DNA of 64,000 nt. Origin: Thermoplasmata archaeon. Lineage in GTDB: Archaea; Thermoplasmatota; Thermoplasmata; Thermoplasmatales; Thermoplasmataceae. The stretch spans positions 1-64,000 of the forward strand of contig JAJZJR010000011.1 in NCBI GenBank assembly GCA_021810045.1, given 5' to 3'. Under the pieces are notes generated by a model. The model ran no database searches and was not told where the DNA came from. It was given only the letters and a program-made list of their open reading frames with translations. The translations under genes were made by a program, and so were the position numbers. This document shows positions 42,379 through 50,932 of the stretch, piece after piece. Position 1 is the first letter of the stretch; the number at the start of each line of letters is the position of its first letter.

Positions 42379-42858
42379 CTACTTTACAATGAGCACAGGC
42401 ACCTTTGAGTTTGTAACCACAGCCTGAGAGACGCTTCCGAGCATCAGGCCACGAAAACCGCCAAGTCCACGGGAACCCATAACAATAAGATCGCTTGCAG
42501 TCTCTCCAGCTGCATTCAGAAGAGATTCCGGAACAGACACAGTTCCGCCAAGGTATCTTATTTCAAGAGTTACATTGGCTGCATCTGCCTTCTTTGAAAA
42601 GGATCGGATGGTCCTGTCCATTTTTTTCCTCATGTCTTTTTCAAACTGGTCCCACTCATAATATGGTTCCCCAAGTCCAAAGCCGTTCAGTGGGAGTGGT
42701 AAGGCATATGCCACCTGGAGAAGTGCCCCATATCTTGATGCCATAGAAATTCCAACGGAAAGTGCCCTCTTGGCATGCTGTGAACCGTCAAAGCAAACCA
42801 TGATCCTTGCCGGGAGAAAGTCTTCTACATATTCTTCCTCTTCATCCTTGGTTTCCAT
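42379..42858 (-). CDS. universal stress protein, UspA family
   Basis: The 159-residue protein has the UspA fold: ILVAFDGS-like RIMVCFDGSQHAKRALSVG near the N terminus and the ATP-binding pattern GSRGLGGFRGLMLGSVSQAV near the C terminus, matching G-2x-G-9x-G(S/T). It should bind ATP. The N-terminal extension is acidic. The gene ends with no bases between it and the TPR-protein gene, so the 3' ends must overlap in mRNA. Confidence 0.92.
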   Translation of the reverse strand: METKDEEEEYVEDFLPARIMVCFDGSQHAKRALSVGISMASRYGALLQVAYALPLPLNGFGLGEPYYEWDQFEKDMRKKMDRTIRSFSKKADAANVTLEIRYLGGTVSVPESLLNAAGETASDLIVMGSRGLGGFRGLMLGSVSQAVVTNSKVPVLIVK

Positions 42859-42920
42859 AAAATTATTAGTTTCATGGCATTTAAATCCATGATCCCTTAG
42901 ATTTCAACAGGAAATGGATA

Positions 42921-45900
42921 TCATGAATTTTTTCTCCTCAGTCGTAAGGCAACACCTGCAGCTAAAGCACCAATAACAATTCCTGCTGCCAGATACTCCA
43001 GGTAATCAAGATTGGAGCCTGATTTGTCGAACAGGATGGAAACGGAAGCATTTCCTGAGTTTACGATGAATGTTCCCGAGCCATGGCTGGCATACCCGGA
43101 TACAGAAAGAACAGCAAAACTGTATGACCCGGAAGGGACACCCGTAATCTCAAAGCTCGAGCTGTTGGAACTGTAGGTCTTTCCGTTTATGTCAACTCCC
43201 CATACAGTATTCCCTGGAAGACCGTTTTCCGTGAATGTAACAGAATAGTTGTGTGAAACCGATGGGCTGGAGATACTGAAGTACTGGATTGTCGCAGTCT
43301 CAGCTCCGGACATATATCCATATAGGGAAGAAGTTGAATATCCGTCAACGGATTGTGGAAGCACATCGAAGTATCCGGCCTTCACGAAGAGAGACTGGTT
43401 GCTGGCAGTCAGTGAATATCCGATTCCTGCCTGCGGTACAGTAAAACCCCATAGGGTTCCATTAGGAAGTCCCGTTTCCTTCACGGTAAGGTTGTAGTAA
43501 GTGTTGTAGTTCAGTGAAAGGTCAAGTACTGGCCCTGAGACCACAAAATATCCTGACTGGAGCTCAACTGTTCCAAGGTACGTGGTTGGCTGGAACTGGA
43601 CATTGCTGTTTACAAGGTCGAAGCCAAGGAGCTGGTACGCCCCGTCTGGAAGATGAAGTTGTGCGTACGTTCCTGCCCCGATTTCATAAATTGCATTGTT
43701 GATATCAAAATATGTGTTCTGTCCTGCAGGTAAATGGGCAGCGAATACCTCTGTGTTCTGCCCTGGGAGGACCAGTGGTGAGTAATCATAAGTGTAGCTG
43801 ATGCTACCGTCAAGGGCGGTAAGGCCATTCAACGCTATTCCTACCCCGGTACCGTTGTAAGGCTGGCTGCCGTTGCCAAAATAATTGTAGTAATAATTTC
43901 CTCCCTGGTAATCAAGACCCAGAATACTTCCCGTAAGATTTACACCAAGAAATTGTATGAAATCTGATGAGGGTTCCCTTGTTATGTTGAAATAATTTGT
44001 GTAATTGGCCCAGGAGCCGGTGTATATGTTCTGGTAGGCTCCTGAAATGCTCACTACTGGAACCGTTGAATTGAAGATGTTGTTATAAATTGTGTTGCCG
44101 CCTGCAGCAACAGTGAGTCCCACAGGGGCATTGGAATAAAATCCTCCGGTTGGAAGTATGGGATCATTCAGGAACGTATTGTTCCATACATAATCACCCA
44201 TGGAATATCCGTTAGTCCCGTACAGGAGTATTCCTGTTCCCTGGCTGGAAACAATGTTATCCGCAATGAGTGAGTCTGTTGTGTTCCAGAAAATAAGTGA
44301 TGCAACGGTTGGTATGTTGTAATAGCTGACATCGTAATAATTAACGGAAGGGAACCATCCGGAAATCACTGAATTATTGACAACAATGTTTGAGGAATCA
44401 TAAAAAGCCATTCCAAGACTGTTTGTCATCACCCCTCCATAGATGGTTTCTACGGATTCCGTGAGATTGTAAGGGTACTGTATCTGGAACGGGGAATTAC
44501 CATTGGCTGATCTGAAACCTGTAAAGACTGAGTATGCGGTTGTATTGTCTATGAGAATGCCATAGAATGATGGAAACAGATAGTCATTAACCTGTGAGAA
44601 TAACCCCATAATATGGTCTGGAAGGCCTTGAATTGTTGAATTGACATAACCCGGACCAGGGATGATATAAGGATCTGACCGGGTTCCAGTTCCTTTTATG
44701 CTGATATTGGCCAGCTGGGAGTTATCGGATGCGTAAAGCGGGGTGTAGAGACCCTTGGAAATATTGGATGCCAATTTCACCGCCAGGCTTGCATTGCCAT
44801 TCTTTGTAACATTATTAAAGAAATACTGGTCATGATAGCTTAGCAGTGCCTCCATGGAATAGGTTCCATTCTGCAGCCTGTAATCAAAGCTTCCATTTAT
44901 GGGGGATGGCGCCCATTGTGCCGTTGAATTATCCGGAAGGGCAGATTTACTGAAGAAAATGAATGCATTGGAAGGGTTCAACTTACCGGAGACAGAAACA
45001 TAACCTGGTTTATCAGAAACATTCCAAAGACCCTGCACAAAAGAAGGTCCCGATGTGAGGTATGCAGTATCTCCCGTAAAGTATTCTGATATTCCAATGG
45101 AAGTTTCTCCCGTATCTGATCCAACACCGTATGCGGACCTGACGGCGATATAGTGTGTGCCGTTGTAAAAACTGAGGCCCATGGTTCCGCTGAAGTTCTG
45201 GAATGTGGCTGTAGAACCTCCTCCGGGACCGCCAATTATCATTTCGGCGTCCATTGGAAGGAAGTTCGTGTCAGTCAGCCTGCTTCCACTTACCTCAAAG
45301 AGTGCAGGACTTTTTAAGGCGGAAGAATGAGATCCTGTGGAATTGAACTCCACTCTGTCGTATGAGCCTGAATGAGTTTTGCCGTTGCTTATCAGTGAAT
45401 AATTGAAGAATACTGTGTTGTATCCATCGATAGTTGTTGTATTAAGATACAGGTTCAGGGTAAAAGGGTAGCTTGCAGATATGGTTGGGCCTATCTTGTA
45501 ATAGAAATACCCCGGAGATGGTATTCCCGTGTAATTGTGAAACTCATTGCCATTGACTACCGCAGTTGGCGATGAAAGGTTCCAGATATTGTCAATAAGT
45601 GTGATGGAATGGGTTGTGAAATCATATGAGGCAACATTCTGGGTCCAGAACTGGTAACCTTCAGTACCGAAGAGAGTTACATTGCTAAGGACTGTATTGA
45701 GCTGTATGGAATAGCTTGTAGGGCTGTCAGAACTAAGATACAACTCCGAGGCATTGTTTATTGTAAGGCTTCCTTCAAAACTGCTTGTGTAATAAGTATA
45801 GTTTTTCAGAGTTCCCCCCGAATTATATACCCCGTAACTGCCAATACCATAGGGAGCTGCTCCTGAAGTGTATAAGGGCGTATAGGAATTATCTGTTTTC

Positions 45901-46226
45901 CTCGGCCCATTTACAAAGTTGGGTGGCAATTTTGCAATTTCAGGAATACTACTGTTTGACATCACTCCGGCAATGAGTTTTCCAGTAGAGGTCCAGTTTG
46001 AATTGGTCACCACAGATGATGAAGTTATATTGTTTGCTGGGACTGTATAGTTCAGGGAAGAATCCACCGTATTGTATGATGTGGCATTGGATCCACTGCT
46101 TTGAAACGAGGCAGTGGAGAAATCTGGATGATTAGATGCATTTCCGGCCATAAAAGAAAATGATACAAGAACAAGCATTAAAACGGTCAACAGTGCAATG
46201 ACGGCAACTGCAAGTTTAGTTTGCAC
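42921..46226 (-). CDS. thermopsin-type secreted protease with beta-helix and Ig-like repeats
   Basis: The 1101-residue protein starts with a signal or anchor helix (about 5-28). Residues about 110-440 match thermopsin (peptidase A5, acid protease): APYGIGSYGVYNSGG, YYTSSFEGSL and YQFWTQNVASYDF are typical. A middle part (about 510-800) has short repeats with many Asn (e.g. GNTIYNNIFNSTVPV) as in NosD-type parallel beta-helices. Two related Ig-like repeats follow (VKETGLPNGTLWGF and FTENGLPGNTVWGV), then a C-terminal helix with basic RLRRKNS, so the protein stays membrane-anchored. It would digest proteins outside the cell at low pH. Confidence 0.88.
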   Translation of the reverse strand: MQTKLAVAVIALLTVLMLVLVSFSFMAGNASNHPDFSTASFQSSGSNATSYNTVDSSLNYTVPANNITSSSVVTNSNWTSTGKLIAGVMSNSSIPEIAKLPPNFVNGPRKTDNSYTPLYTSGAAPYGIGSYGVYNSGGTLKNYTYYTSSFEGSLTINNASELYLSSDSPTSYSIQLNTVLSNVTLFGTEGYQFWTQNVASYDFTTHSITLIDNIWNLSSPTAVVNGNEFHNYTGIPSPGYFYYKIGPTISASYPFTLNLYLNTTTIDGYNTVFFNYSLISNGKTHSGSYDRVEFNSTGSHSSALKSPALFEVSGSRLTDTNFLPMDAEMIIGGPGGGSTATFQNFSGTMGLSFYNGTHYIAVRSAYGVGSDTGETSIGISEYFTGDTAYLTSGPSFVQGLWNVSDKPGYVSVSGKLNPSNAFIFFSKSALPDNSTAQWAPSPINGSFDYRLQNGTYSMEALLSYHDQYFFNNVTKNGNASLAVKLASNISKGLYTPLYASDNSQLANISIKGTGTRSDPYIIPGPGYVNSTIQGLPDHIMGLFSQVNDYLFPSFYGILIDNTTAYSVFTGFRSANGNSPFQIQYPYNLTESVETIYGGVMTNSLGMAFYDSSNIVVNNSVISGWFPSVNYYDVSYYNIPTVASLIFWNTTDSLIADNIVSSQGTGILLYGTNGYSMGDYVWNNTFLNDPILPTGGFYSNAPVGLTVAAGGNTIYNNIFNSTVPVVSISGAYQNIYTGSWANYTNYFNITREPSSDFIQFLGVNLTGSILGLDYQGGNYYYNYFGNGSQPYNGTGVGIALNGLTALDGSISYTYDYSPLVLPGQNTEVFAAHLPAGQNTYFDINNAIYEIGAGTYAQLHLPDGAYQLLGFDLVNSNVQFQPTTYLGTVELQSGYFVVSGPVLDLSLNYNTYYNLTVKETGLPNGTLWGFTVPQAGIGYSLTASNQSLFVKAGYFDVLPQSVDGYSTSSLYGYMSGAETATIQYFSISSPSVSHNYSVTFTENGLPGNTVWGVDINGKTYSSNSSSFEITGVPSGSYSFAVLSVSGYASHGSGTFIVNSGNASVSILFDKSGSNLDYLEYLAAGIVIGALAAGVALRLRRKNS

Positions 46227-46318
46227 GGTTGAGTAGATTAATCGATATATAAAAAATTTGGAGGTTGCTGTGTTTTAAATTTGAACAATTTTAAATTGTA
46301 TGAAGCACTGTTTTTAAC

Positions 46319-46708
46319 ATGAGTGGCGAAAATGCAGGAGAAATTATCATAGATTATGAAAAGATGGGCCACAAGATACAGGTATACAAAGTTGAGAAGA
46401 AAGTTGAAGTGGTGAAGGACGGAGCGATTATTGCCAGGACAGACAAAGCTCTTCTTCTCTATGAGGATGGCCACAACCCCGTTTACTACATTCCCAAAAA
46501 GGAAATTCCGGAAGATTTCCTTCAACCCACAGACAGAAAAACCACATGTCCCTATAAAGGTAAAGCCAGTTACTACGATCTGAAGACAGGCAAAGAAACG
46601 TCCAGGGACTCTGTATGGCAGTATCTGGATTCCAATGAGGAATTCAGCGAAATAAGGGACTATGTTGCATTTTACCCGAACTCAATTGATCACATCAACA
46701 TAGTGTAG
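46319..46708 (+). CDS. DUF427 family protein
   Basis: The 129-residue protein has the DUF427 segments VVKDGAIIARTDKALLLYEDG, PVYYIPKKEIPEDFLQPTDRKTTCPYKGKASYYD and YVAFYPNSID. The family has a small beta-barrel fold and no assigned reaction; the conserved CPYKG and Tyr residues suggest binding of a small ligand. A TATA-like TTTTAAATT about 25 nt before the ATG fits leaderless expression. It is divergent from the thermopsin gene. Confidence 0.85.
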   Translation: MSGENAGEIIIDYEKMGHKIQVYKVEKKVEVVKDGAIIARTDKALLLYEDGHNPVYYIPKKEIPEDFLQPTDRKTTCPYKGKASYYDLKTGKETSRDSVWQYLDSNEEFSEIRDYVAFYPNSIDHINIV

Positions 46709-46731
46709 GGGAAACACATTCTCTCTTTATT

Positions 46732-47022
46732 TTATAGACGGGTTTTTCCTTCTCCAGTTCTTTGCAACTTCAAAGCCATATGCAGCCACAATGGAAACAC
46801 TGTCAATGCCATGGCTATAATTCCGCGGATCTCCCAGAGAAGAATTGAAGCTGCAATCTCTGCAAAGGAGAGAGCAGTAAATGGTGCCCATCTGACCCCA
46901 CTTTCCATTCTAGCCAGAAGATAAAGTCCGTATGCTAAGGATAAGGCGATCCACAGTGGGAGCTCTATGGGAAGTATATAACTCAGGATTTCCAAGTTGG
47001 TTATTGCAAGCAGTAAACACAT
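46732..47022 (-). CDS. small membrane protein, 96 aa
   Basis: The protein has about three hydrophobic helices and a basic C-terminal end (KLQRTGEGKTRL). The frame extends upstream into tRNA-Val(CAC), giving an artificial N terminus; ATG 47022 is the first start outside the tRNA with a membrane-protein N terminus (MCLLLAITNLEILSYILP). No family is recognised. It may be expressed from the tRNA transcript or its own TATA-like box (CTTTATATG). Confidence 0.55.
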   Translation of the reverse strand: MCLLLAITNLEILSYILPIELPLWIALSLAYGLYLLARMESGVRWAPFTALSFAEIAASILLWEIRGIIAMALTVFPLWLHMALKLQRTGEGKTRL

Positions 47023-47074
47023 ATAAAGAACATCTTTGCAAAGAAATTGGGAAAAATGAAGAACGAAGACCGTA

Positions 47075-47147
47075 TGGGCTTGACCGGATTTGAACCGGTG
47101 ACCTCCGCTGTGTGAGAGCGACGTCATAACCGCTAGACCACAAGCCC
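47075..47147 (-). tRNA. tRNA-Val(CAC)
   Basis: A complete cloverleaf lies on the minus strand: acceptor GGGCTTG pairs with CAAGCCC, the D-arm begins TGGTCTAGCGG, the anticodon loop is CTCACAC with CAC at 34-36, and the T-arm is ACCGG-TTCAAAT-CCGGT. No intron or encoded CCA. It is a second valine isoacceptor beside the GAC copy at 9027. Confidence 0.95.
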
Positions 47148-47234
47148 TGCAAGCCAGAAGAGTACAATTGTGTATTATTATTTTCCGTGTACCGGACTAC
47201 ATTAATTATTAAAGTATAGTATCATGATTATAAA

Positions 47235-47621
47235 ATGAGCAGCAGGATACGGGCCAGAGACCTCCTGGACAGAAGACATCCACTATCGCCACTTTCCGAC
47301 AGAGTACTCATTACGCTATCGATCTTCGTGGTTTCAATTCTGGCCGCAACAGCCGTGATTCAATTATCCATGAAAGTGACATTTGTCAATGCGTTTTACT
47401 TCATAGCCATGGTAACAACAACAAACGGGGCTCCTTTTCCACCATCATCTCCTGCCATTACGCTCTTTACCTCACTGTGGGCCTATTACGCGTTCATTCT
47501 TCTTGCTACCATCATTGCATTTGCATTTGGTCCCCTGGTAGGGCACATCATCAAGGAAGGCGCTGCGTATATACACAGAGAGGAAGAAAATATGGAAAAT
47601 CACCACCTGAAAAAATTATGA
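47235..47621 (+). CDS. two-helix membrane protein resembling a channel pore module
   Basis: The 128-residue protein has an outer helix (about 23-44), a re-entrant-like segment (NAFYFIAMVTTTNGAPFPPSSPA, about 52-74) and an inner helix (about 80-105), then a charged tail. This is the layout of a two-helix K+ channel subunit (Ion_trans_2), but the filter reads TTTNGAP instead of TVGYGD. It may be a degenerate or non-selective pore, or unrelated. It stands alone upstream of the convergent M20 gene and ends at its border with no gap. Confidence 0.6.
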   Translation: MSSRIRARDLLDRRHPLSPLSDRVLITLSIFVVSILAATAVIQLSMKVTFVNAFYFIAMVTTTNGAPFPPSSPAITLFTSLWAYYAFILLATIIAFAFGPLVGHIIKEGAAYIHREEENMENHHLKKL

Positions 47622-48755
47622 TCAGATTTCTTCCAAGAGACGCTCGAGAATCGCTGCCCGGACAGGCATCTCATTTACATCCAGTACCTCCTGTTCTGAA
47701 TGTGCACCGTCCCCAACTGCACCAAGCCCATCCAGGACGGGAACACCCAGTGCTGCACAGAAATTACCGTCGCTTCCTCCGCCAGCTGAAGTCTCCCGGA
47801 GTTCCCTGCCAAATTCCCTGCCAATCCTTTTGGCCAGTTCAAAGAGTCTCCCGGTTGCATCCGTCTTGCGCATTGGTGGCCTGTTCACTCCTCCGCTTAT
47901 CTCTAGTCTTACCCTGCTGTCCTTGGGCCGGAAAAGTCTTGCCTCTTTCATTATGCGTCTCCCTTCATCTTCCTCTACTATCCTGAAATCAACCTGCATG
48001 AAGGCCTCCCCGGGAATTACATTCCTGGCGGTTCCTCCTCTTATGGTGCCAACATTTACTGTTGTTTCCGCATCCGGGTTGTTTAGAGCCTGAAGGAACT
48101 GGATCATTCTGGCCGCCTCGTTTATGGCACTGGCACCTTTTGAGGGATCAAGACCTGCATGTGAGGCCTTTCCCGTGATAGTGATGTCTATTTCACCCAC
48201 TCCCTTCCTTTCGGTCTTCAGGTTGCCGTTCAGTGACGGTTCCAGCACAAGAACTGCCTCAGCTTCCTTTGCCATTCCTTCTATAAGTTCCCTGGACGAG
48301 CCGCTTCCGATCTCTTCATCAGATGTAACCAGGAATATTACGGGCCTTTTCATCTTTCCATGTTTCTCCAGAGCCTTGAGTGCCCATACTCCCTGGATAA
48401 TGCCGGCTTTCATGTCGAAGATCCCGGGACCTCTTGCCATTTCCCCGTCCTCCGATACAGAGAACGGTATTTTCTTGAGAGTACCTTCCGGAAACACAGT
48501 ATCATAATGTGACAGGATCAGGATTGGTTTCATAGTGGATTCCTCATTGAATCTTATGAGGAGGTTGTTCCCGGCATTCATGTTATCAATTACATTTACC
48601 GTACAGGTAAGATTATCCCGGAAATAATCTTCAAGATACTTTACACACCTGTCAAGGAGAATCTTGCTGCCAGAAGGCGTTTCCATAGTAACCAGGGTCT
48701 CCAGATCCTCGATCATATTCTTGTGATGGTCAAACAGGTAATCGGAAGGTTTCAT
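47622..48755 (-). CDS. M20-family metallopeptidase (glutamate carboxypeptidase type)
   Basis: With start at ATG 48755 the protein has 377 residues. It has ILILSHYDTVFPEGT with the first metal His and Asp, GPGIFDMKAGIIQG with the bridging Asp, VTSDEEIGSGSSRELIE with the catalytic Glu, and a late TSAGGGSDGNFCAALG. This is the CPG2-like pattern, releasing C-terminal glutamate or acting on dipeptides. An in-frame start at 48803 would add 16 residues before the conserved MKPSDYLFDHH. The gene is one of two M20 hydrolases in the window. Confidence 0.92.
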   Translation of the reverse strand: MKPSDYLFDHHKNMIEDLETLVTMETPSGSKILLDRCVKYLEDYFRDNLTCTVNVIDNMNAGNNLLIRFNEESTMKPILILSHYDTVFPEGTLKKIPFSVSEDGEMARGPGIFDMKAGIIQGVWALKALEKHGKMKRPVIFLVTSDEEIGSGSSRELIEGMAKEAEAVLVLEPSLNGNLKTERKGVGEIDITITGKASHAGLDPSKGASAINEAARMIQFLQALNNPDAETTVNVGTIRGGTARNVIPGEAFMQVDFRIVEEDEGRRIMKEARLFRPKDSRVRLEISGGVNRPPMRKTDATGRLFELAKRIGREFGRELRETSAGGGSDGNFCAALGVPVLDGLGAVGDGAHSEQEVLDVNEMPVRAAILERLLEEI

Positions 48756-48876
48756 GTTATGATTAATGACACTTGTTTTATGAATTATTCCCAAGTGTTT
48801 CAATAGAATATTTATTCCTGTTGATGATTCAAAACATCCTATTCCGGGAGTTTTCTACATCTCTTGTCCGGCAATT

Positions 48877-49011
48877 ATGCGAAAGTCAGTTTTTCGATTT
48901 TCAATAACAGGAGGGATAATTTTGCTGGTGCTTTTGGGCTTTGAAATTTTAACAAAATTGAGCGAGAAATCCCCTTCCGAAAGGGAGAGGATGAAAGCGA
49001 AATCTTTATAG
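48877..49011 (+). CDS. possible 44-aa single-helix membrane peptide at IS left end
   Basis: A 44-codon frame starts at ATG 48877 and encodes a basic N terminus (MRKSVFRFSITGG), a hydrophobic helix (IILLVLLGFEIL) and a charged end. The last third runs through the left-end hairpin of the IS element, so it may be the stump of a gene cut by the insertion. It is too short to be sure. Confidence 0.25.
   Translation: MRKSVFRFSITGGIILLVLLGFEILTKLSEKSPSERERMKAKSL
48972..48985 (+). promoter_or_regulatory. left-end hairpin of the IS element
   Basis: CCCTT (48972-48976) pairs with AAGGG (48981-48985) around CCGA. It would be the left-end structure recognised by the HUH transposase on single-stranded DNA. 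A TATA-like AATCTTTATAG (about 49001-49011) before tnpA follows it. Confidence 0.5.
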
Positions 49012-49033
49012 TTCTAGAGTAAATACTACAACC

Positions 49034-49456
49034 ATGTCCCATGACCTCAATAAAGGGGCTCATTCCGTTTACTCTCTCTATTATCATTTTATCCAGGTGG
49101 TGAAGTACCGCAGGAAAGTCTTCACCAATGATGAACTGGTGGACTTCCTCATGACAAAGATAAGGGAAATAGCGGAGAGATTCGATGTCGAGGTGGTATC
49201 AATAGAATGTGACGTGGATCATTTCCACATGCTGTTCAGGGGTACTCCTGTACTGAGGATCACCGAATTTGTGAATGCGGTGAAGACCATTACATCCAGG
49301 GAAATACAGAGAAATTTTCCAGATGTGAAGAAAGTTCTGTGGAAGGGCAAGATGTGGTCACCATCATACTTCCTTGCAACATCCGGACAGGTAACATTGC
49401 CTGTACTGATGAAGTACGTTGAATCGCAGGAGATCAAAGGAGATCAAGCGAATTGA
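49034..49456 (+). CDS. tnpA: IS200/IS605-family TnpA transposase (Y1, HUH)
   Basis: The 140-residue protein has the HUH motif VDHFHML (H63 and H65) and the catalytic tyrosine Y128 in LMKYVESQ. These enzymes cut and join single-stranded DNA at hairpin-marked ends during replication. Length is normal, so it is likely active. The mRNA is probably leaderless with TATA at about 49005. Its 3' end overlaps the tnpB start by 4 nt. Confidence 0.94.
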   Translation: MSHDLNKGAHSVYSLYYHFIQVVKYRRKVFTNDELVDFLMTKIREIAERFDVEVVSIECDVDHFHMLFRGTPVLRITEFVNAVKTITSREIQRNFPDVKKVLWKGKMWSPSYFLATSGQVTLPVLMKYVESQEIKGDQAN

Positions 49457-50655
49457 AGGCGTATAAGTTCAGGTTGTACCCGTCTGCGGATCAGGAAAGA
49501 AAGCTCAACTATCAGATAGAGCTCTGCAGACAGCTGTACAACTCATTCTTGCTTGAAAGAAGATATGCATACAGGGGAAACAAGAAATCCCTCACATACA
49601 ATCACCAGCAGAATGAGATACCTGAACTCAAGCAGGAATTTGAGGAATACAGACAGATTCATTCCCAGGTTCTTCAGGACGTTGCACGGAGAGCGGATCG
49701 TGCATACCAGAATTTCTATAGAAGGATAAGGGAGAAGAAGCAGGGTGTCAGGCAGAAGGCAGGGTTCCCACGATTGAAGGGGAGAGGACAGTACAAATCA
49801 CTGACCTATCCTCAGTCAGGATTCCATCTGCTGGAAAACGGACACCTGAAGCTATCGAAGATCGGAGAACTGAGAATGTTCATGCACCGTGACATAGCTG
49901 GCGAGATCAGGACACTGAACATATCACATGATGGAACTGGAGAATGGTATGCATCATTCTCCGTGAAACGGGACAACTTAGTATTTCGGCCTGAACATAC
50001 AGGCAACACCATCGGAATAGATGCAGGACTGCTGCATCTGGCCACGATGAGTGACGGCACAGTGATCGAACCCCCTCACTTTCTCATGAAAAGCGAGAGG
50101 AGGATCACGAAGGCACAGAGGAACCTTTCACGCAGGAAGGAAGGATCAAGCAACAGGAAGAAAGCAAGAATCATTCTCTCGAAACAGCATAAGAAGGTAA
50201 AGAACCAGAGAGATGACTTTGCACATAAGCTCTCAAATGAGATAGTGAGGAACAATGATCTCATTGTTTTCGAGGATCTGAACATAAGAGGCATGGTAAA
50301 GAATCACCATTTGGCAAAATCAATAGTGGATGCTTCATGGAACACCCTGATACAATACACAACCTACAAGGCTGAAAGTGCCGGTAAGCTTGTGGTATCA
50401 GTGGATCCGGGATACACATCACGTACATGCTCAAGGTGTGGATGGAAGAAGGAATCCCTGAAACTGTCTGAAAGGATATTCCATTGTGATTCCTGCGGTC
50501 TTGATATCGATCGGGATCTCAATGCCGCAATCAACATCCACAATCTTGGACTGATAAAAGTAGGGAGGGGCACTCCCGAAGTTACGCCTGTGGAGATCGG
50601 GGCACTACCCTCAAGGGCATCCCTGATCGGCGAAGCAGGAAGCCCCGTCCAATAG
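49453..50655 (+). CDS. tnpB: TnpB RNA-guided nuclease (IS605 type)
   Basis: The 400-residue protein has the RuvC-like residues D190 (GIDAGLLHLA), E274 (VFEDLNIRG) and the acidic DIDRDLNAA stretch (351-359), and a zinc finger C326/C329 and C345/C348 (CSRCGW and CDSCGL). TnpB is the ancestor of Cas12 nucleases; it uses a right-end-derived RNA as guide and helps the element persist. The start is a TTG inside tnpA. The stop lies inside the right-end hairpin. All catalytic positions are preserved. Confidence 0.94.
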   Translation: MKAYKFRLYPSADQERKLNYQIELCRQLYNSFLLERRYAYRGNKKSLTYNHQQNEIPELKQEFEEYRQIHSQVLQDVARRADRAYQNFYRRIREKKQGVRQKAGFPRLKGRGQYKSLTYPQSGFHLLENGHLKLSKIGELRMFMHRDIAGEIRTLNISHDGTGEWYASFSVKRDNLVFRPEHTGNTIGIDAGLLHLATMSDGTVIEPPHFLMKSERRITKAQRNLSRRKEGSSNRKKARIILSKQHKKVKNQRDDFAHKLSNEIVRNNDLIVFEDLNIRGMVKNHHLAKSIVDASWNTLIQYTTYKAESAGKLVVSVDPGYTSRTCSRCGWKKESLKLSERIFHCDSCGLDIDRDLNAAINIHNLGLIKVGRGTPEVTPVEIGALPSRASLIGEAGSPVQ

Positions 50656-50662
50656 GGCGGGG
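50643..50662 (+). ncRNA. right-end hairpin and likely guide RNA (reRNA) core
   Basis: CCCCGTCC pairs with GGGCGGGG around AATA, with one G-U pair. The tnpB stop (TAG, 50653-50655) lies inside. In characterised TnpB systems the guide RNA covers the 3' end of tnpB plus the right end, and its guide part is the sequence just beyond, here starting near 50665-50675. Transcript extent is inferred. Confidence 0.5.
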
Positions 50663-50717
50663 AGGATGTCACATCTTCAAGAGTAAAAACTTATAACCTG
50701 AAGCTAATATGTAGCCC

Positions 50718-50903
50718 GTCCCAAAAATTAGTATATGTGATCTATGAACATATATGACGACATGGGACTAAAACTCGTTTAGTCATGGGCCTCGGGAGAA
50801 GCATCTGGTGGGCCATCAGGCTATGATCTCCCGATCAGCGACAGACGAAAAATTCCCCATGGGTCAGTGGAATTATGAAACGTGAATAATTCCCGTTAAA
50901 CTG
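50718..50903. other. gene-free region dense in inverted repeats
   Basis: Several perfect or near-perfect inverted repeats are packed here: TATATGT/ACATATA (50732-50754), GTCCCA/TGGGAC (50718-50768), GACTAAA/TTTAGTC around ACTCG (50766-50784), TCGGGAGA/TCTCCCGA (50792-50834) enclosing AGC/GCT and CTGGTG/CATCAG, CATGGG/CCCATG (50784-50861) and TTCCC/GGGAA (about 50890-50907). This could be a structured RNA or a long 5' leader of the protease gene at 50933. No known RNA family motif was recognised. Confidence 0.45.
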
Positions 50904-50932
50904 GGGAAAAGTCTTTAAAACAAGGAGACAAG

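Larger units (their letters stand above)
48960..50672 (+). mobile_element. IS200/IS605-type insertion sequence with tnpA and tnpB
   Basis: Both element genes are intact and in the same direction (tnpA then tnpB, 4-nt overlap). A left-end hairpin with CCCTT/AAGGG arms is at 48972-48985, and a right-end hairpin with CCCCGTCC/GGGCGGGG arms at 50643-50662. Ends are approximate because elements of this family make no target duplication or terminal inverted repeats. The element could still be active. Confidence 0.8.

Noticed and set aside
47023-47127. N-terminal extension of the 46732 membrane protein
   Set aside because: The added codons lie partly inside tRNA-Val(CAC) and encode no membrane-protein-like start.
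50718-50903. SRP RNA, RNase P RNA or an H/ACA guide
   Set aside because: The conserved SRP domain IV and RNase P core blocks were not found. An ACA follows the main hairpin at 50840-50842, but it lies about 6 nt from the stem end and no clear pseudouridylation pocket or k-turn is visible.
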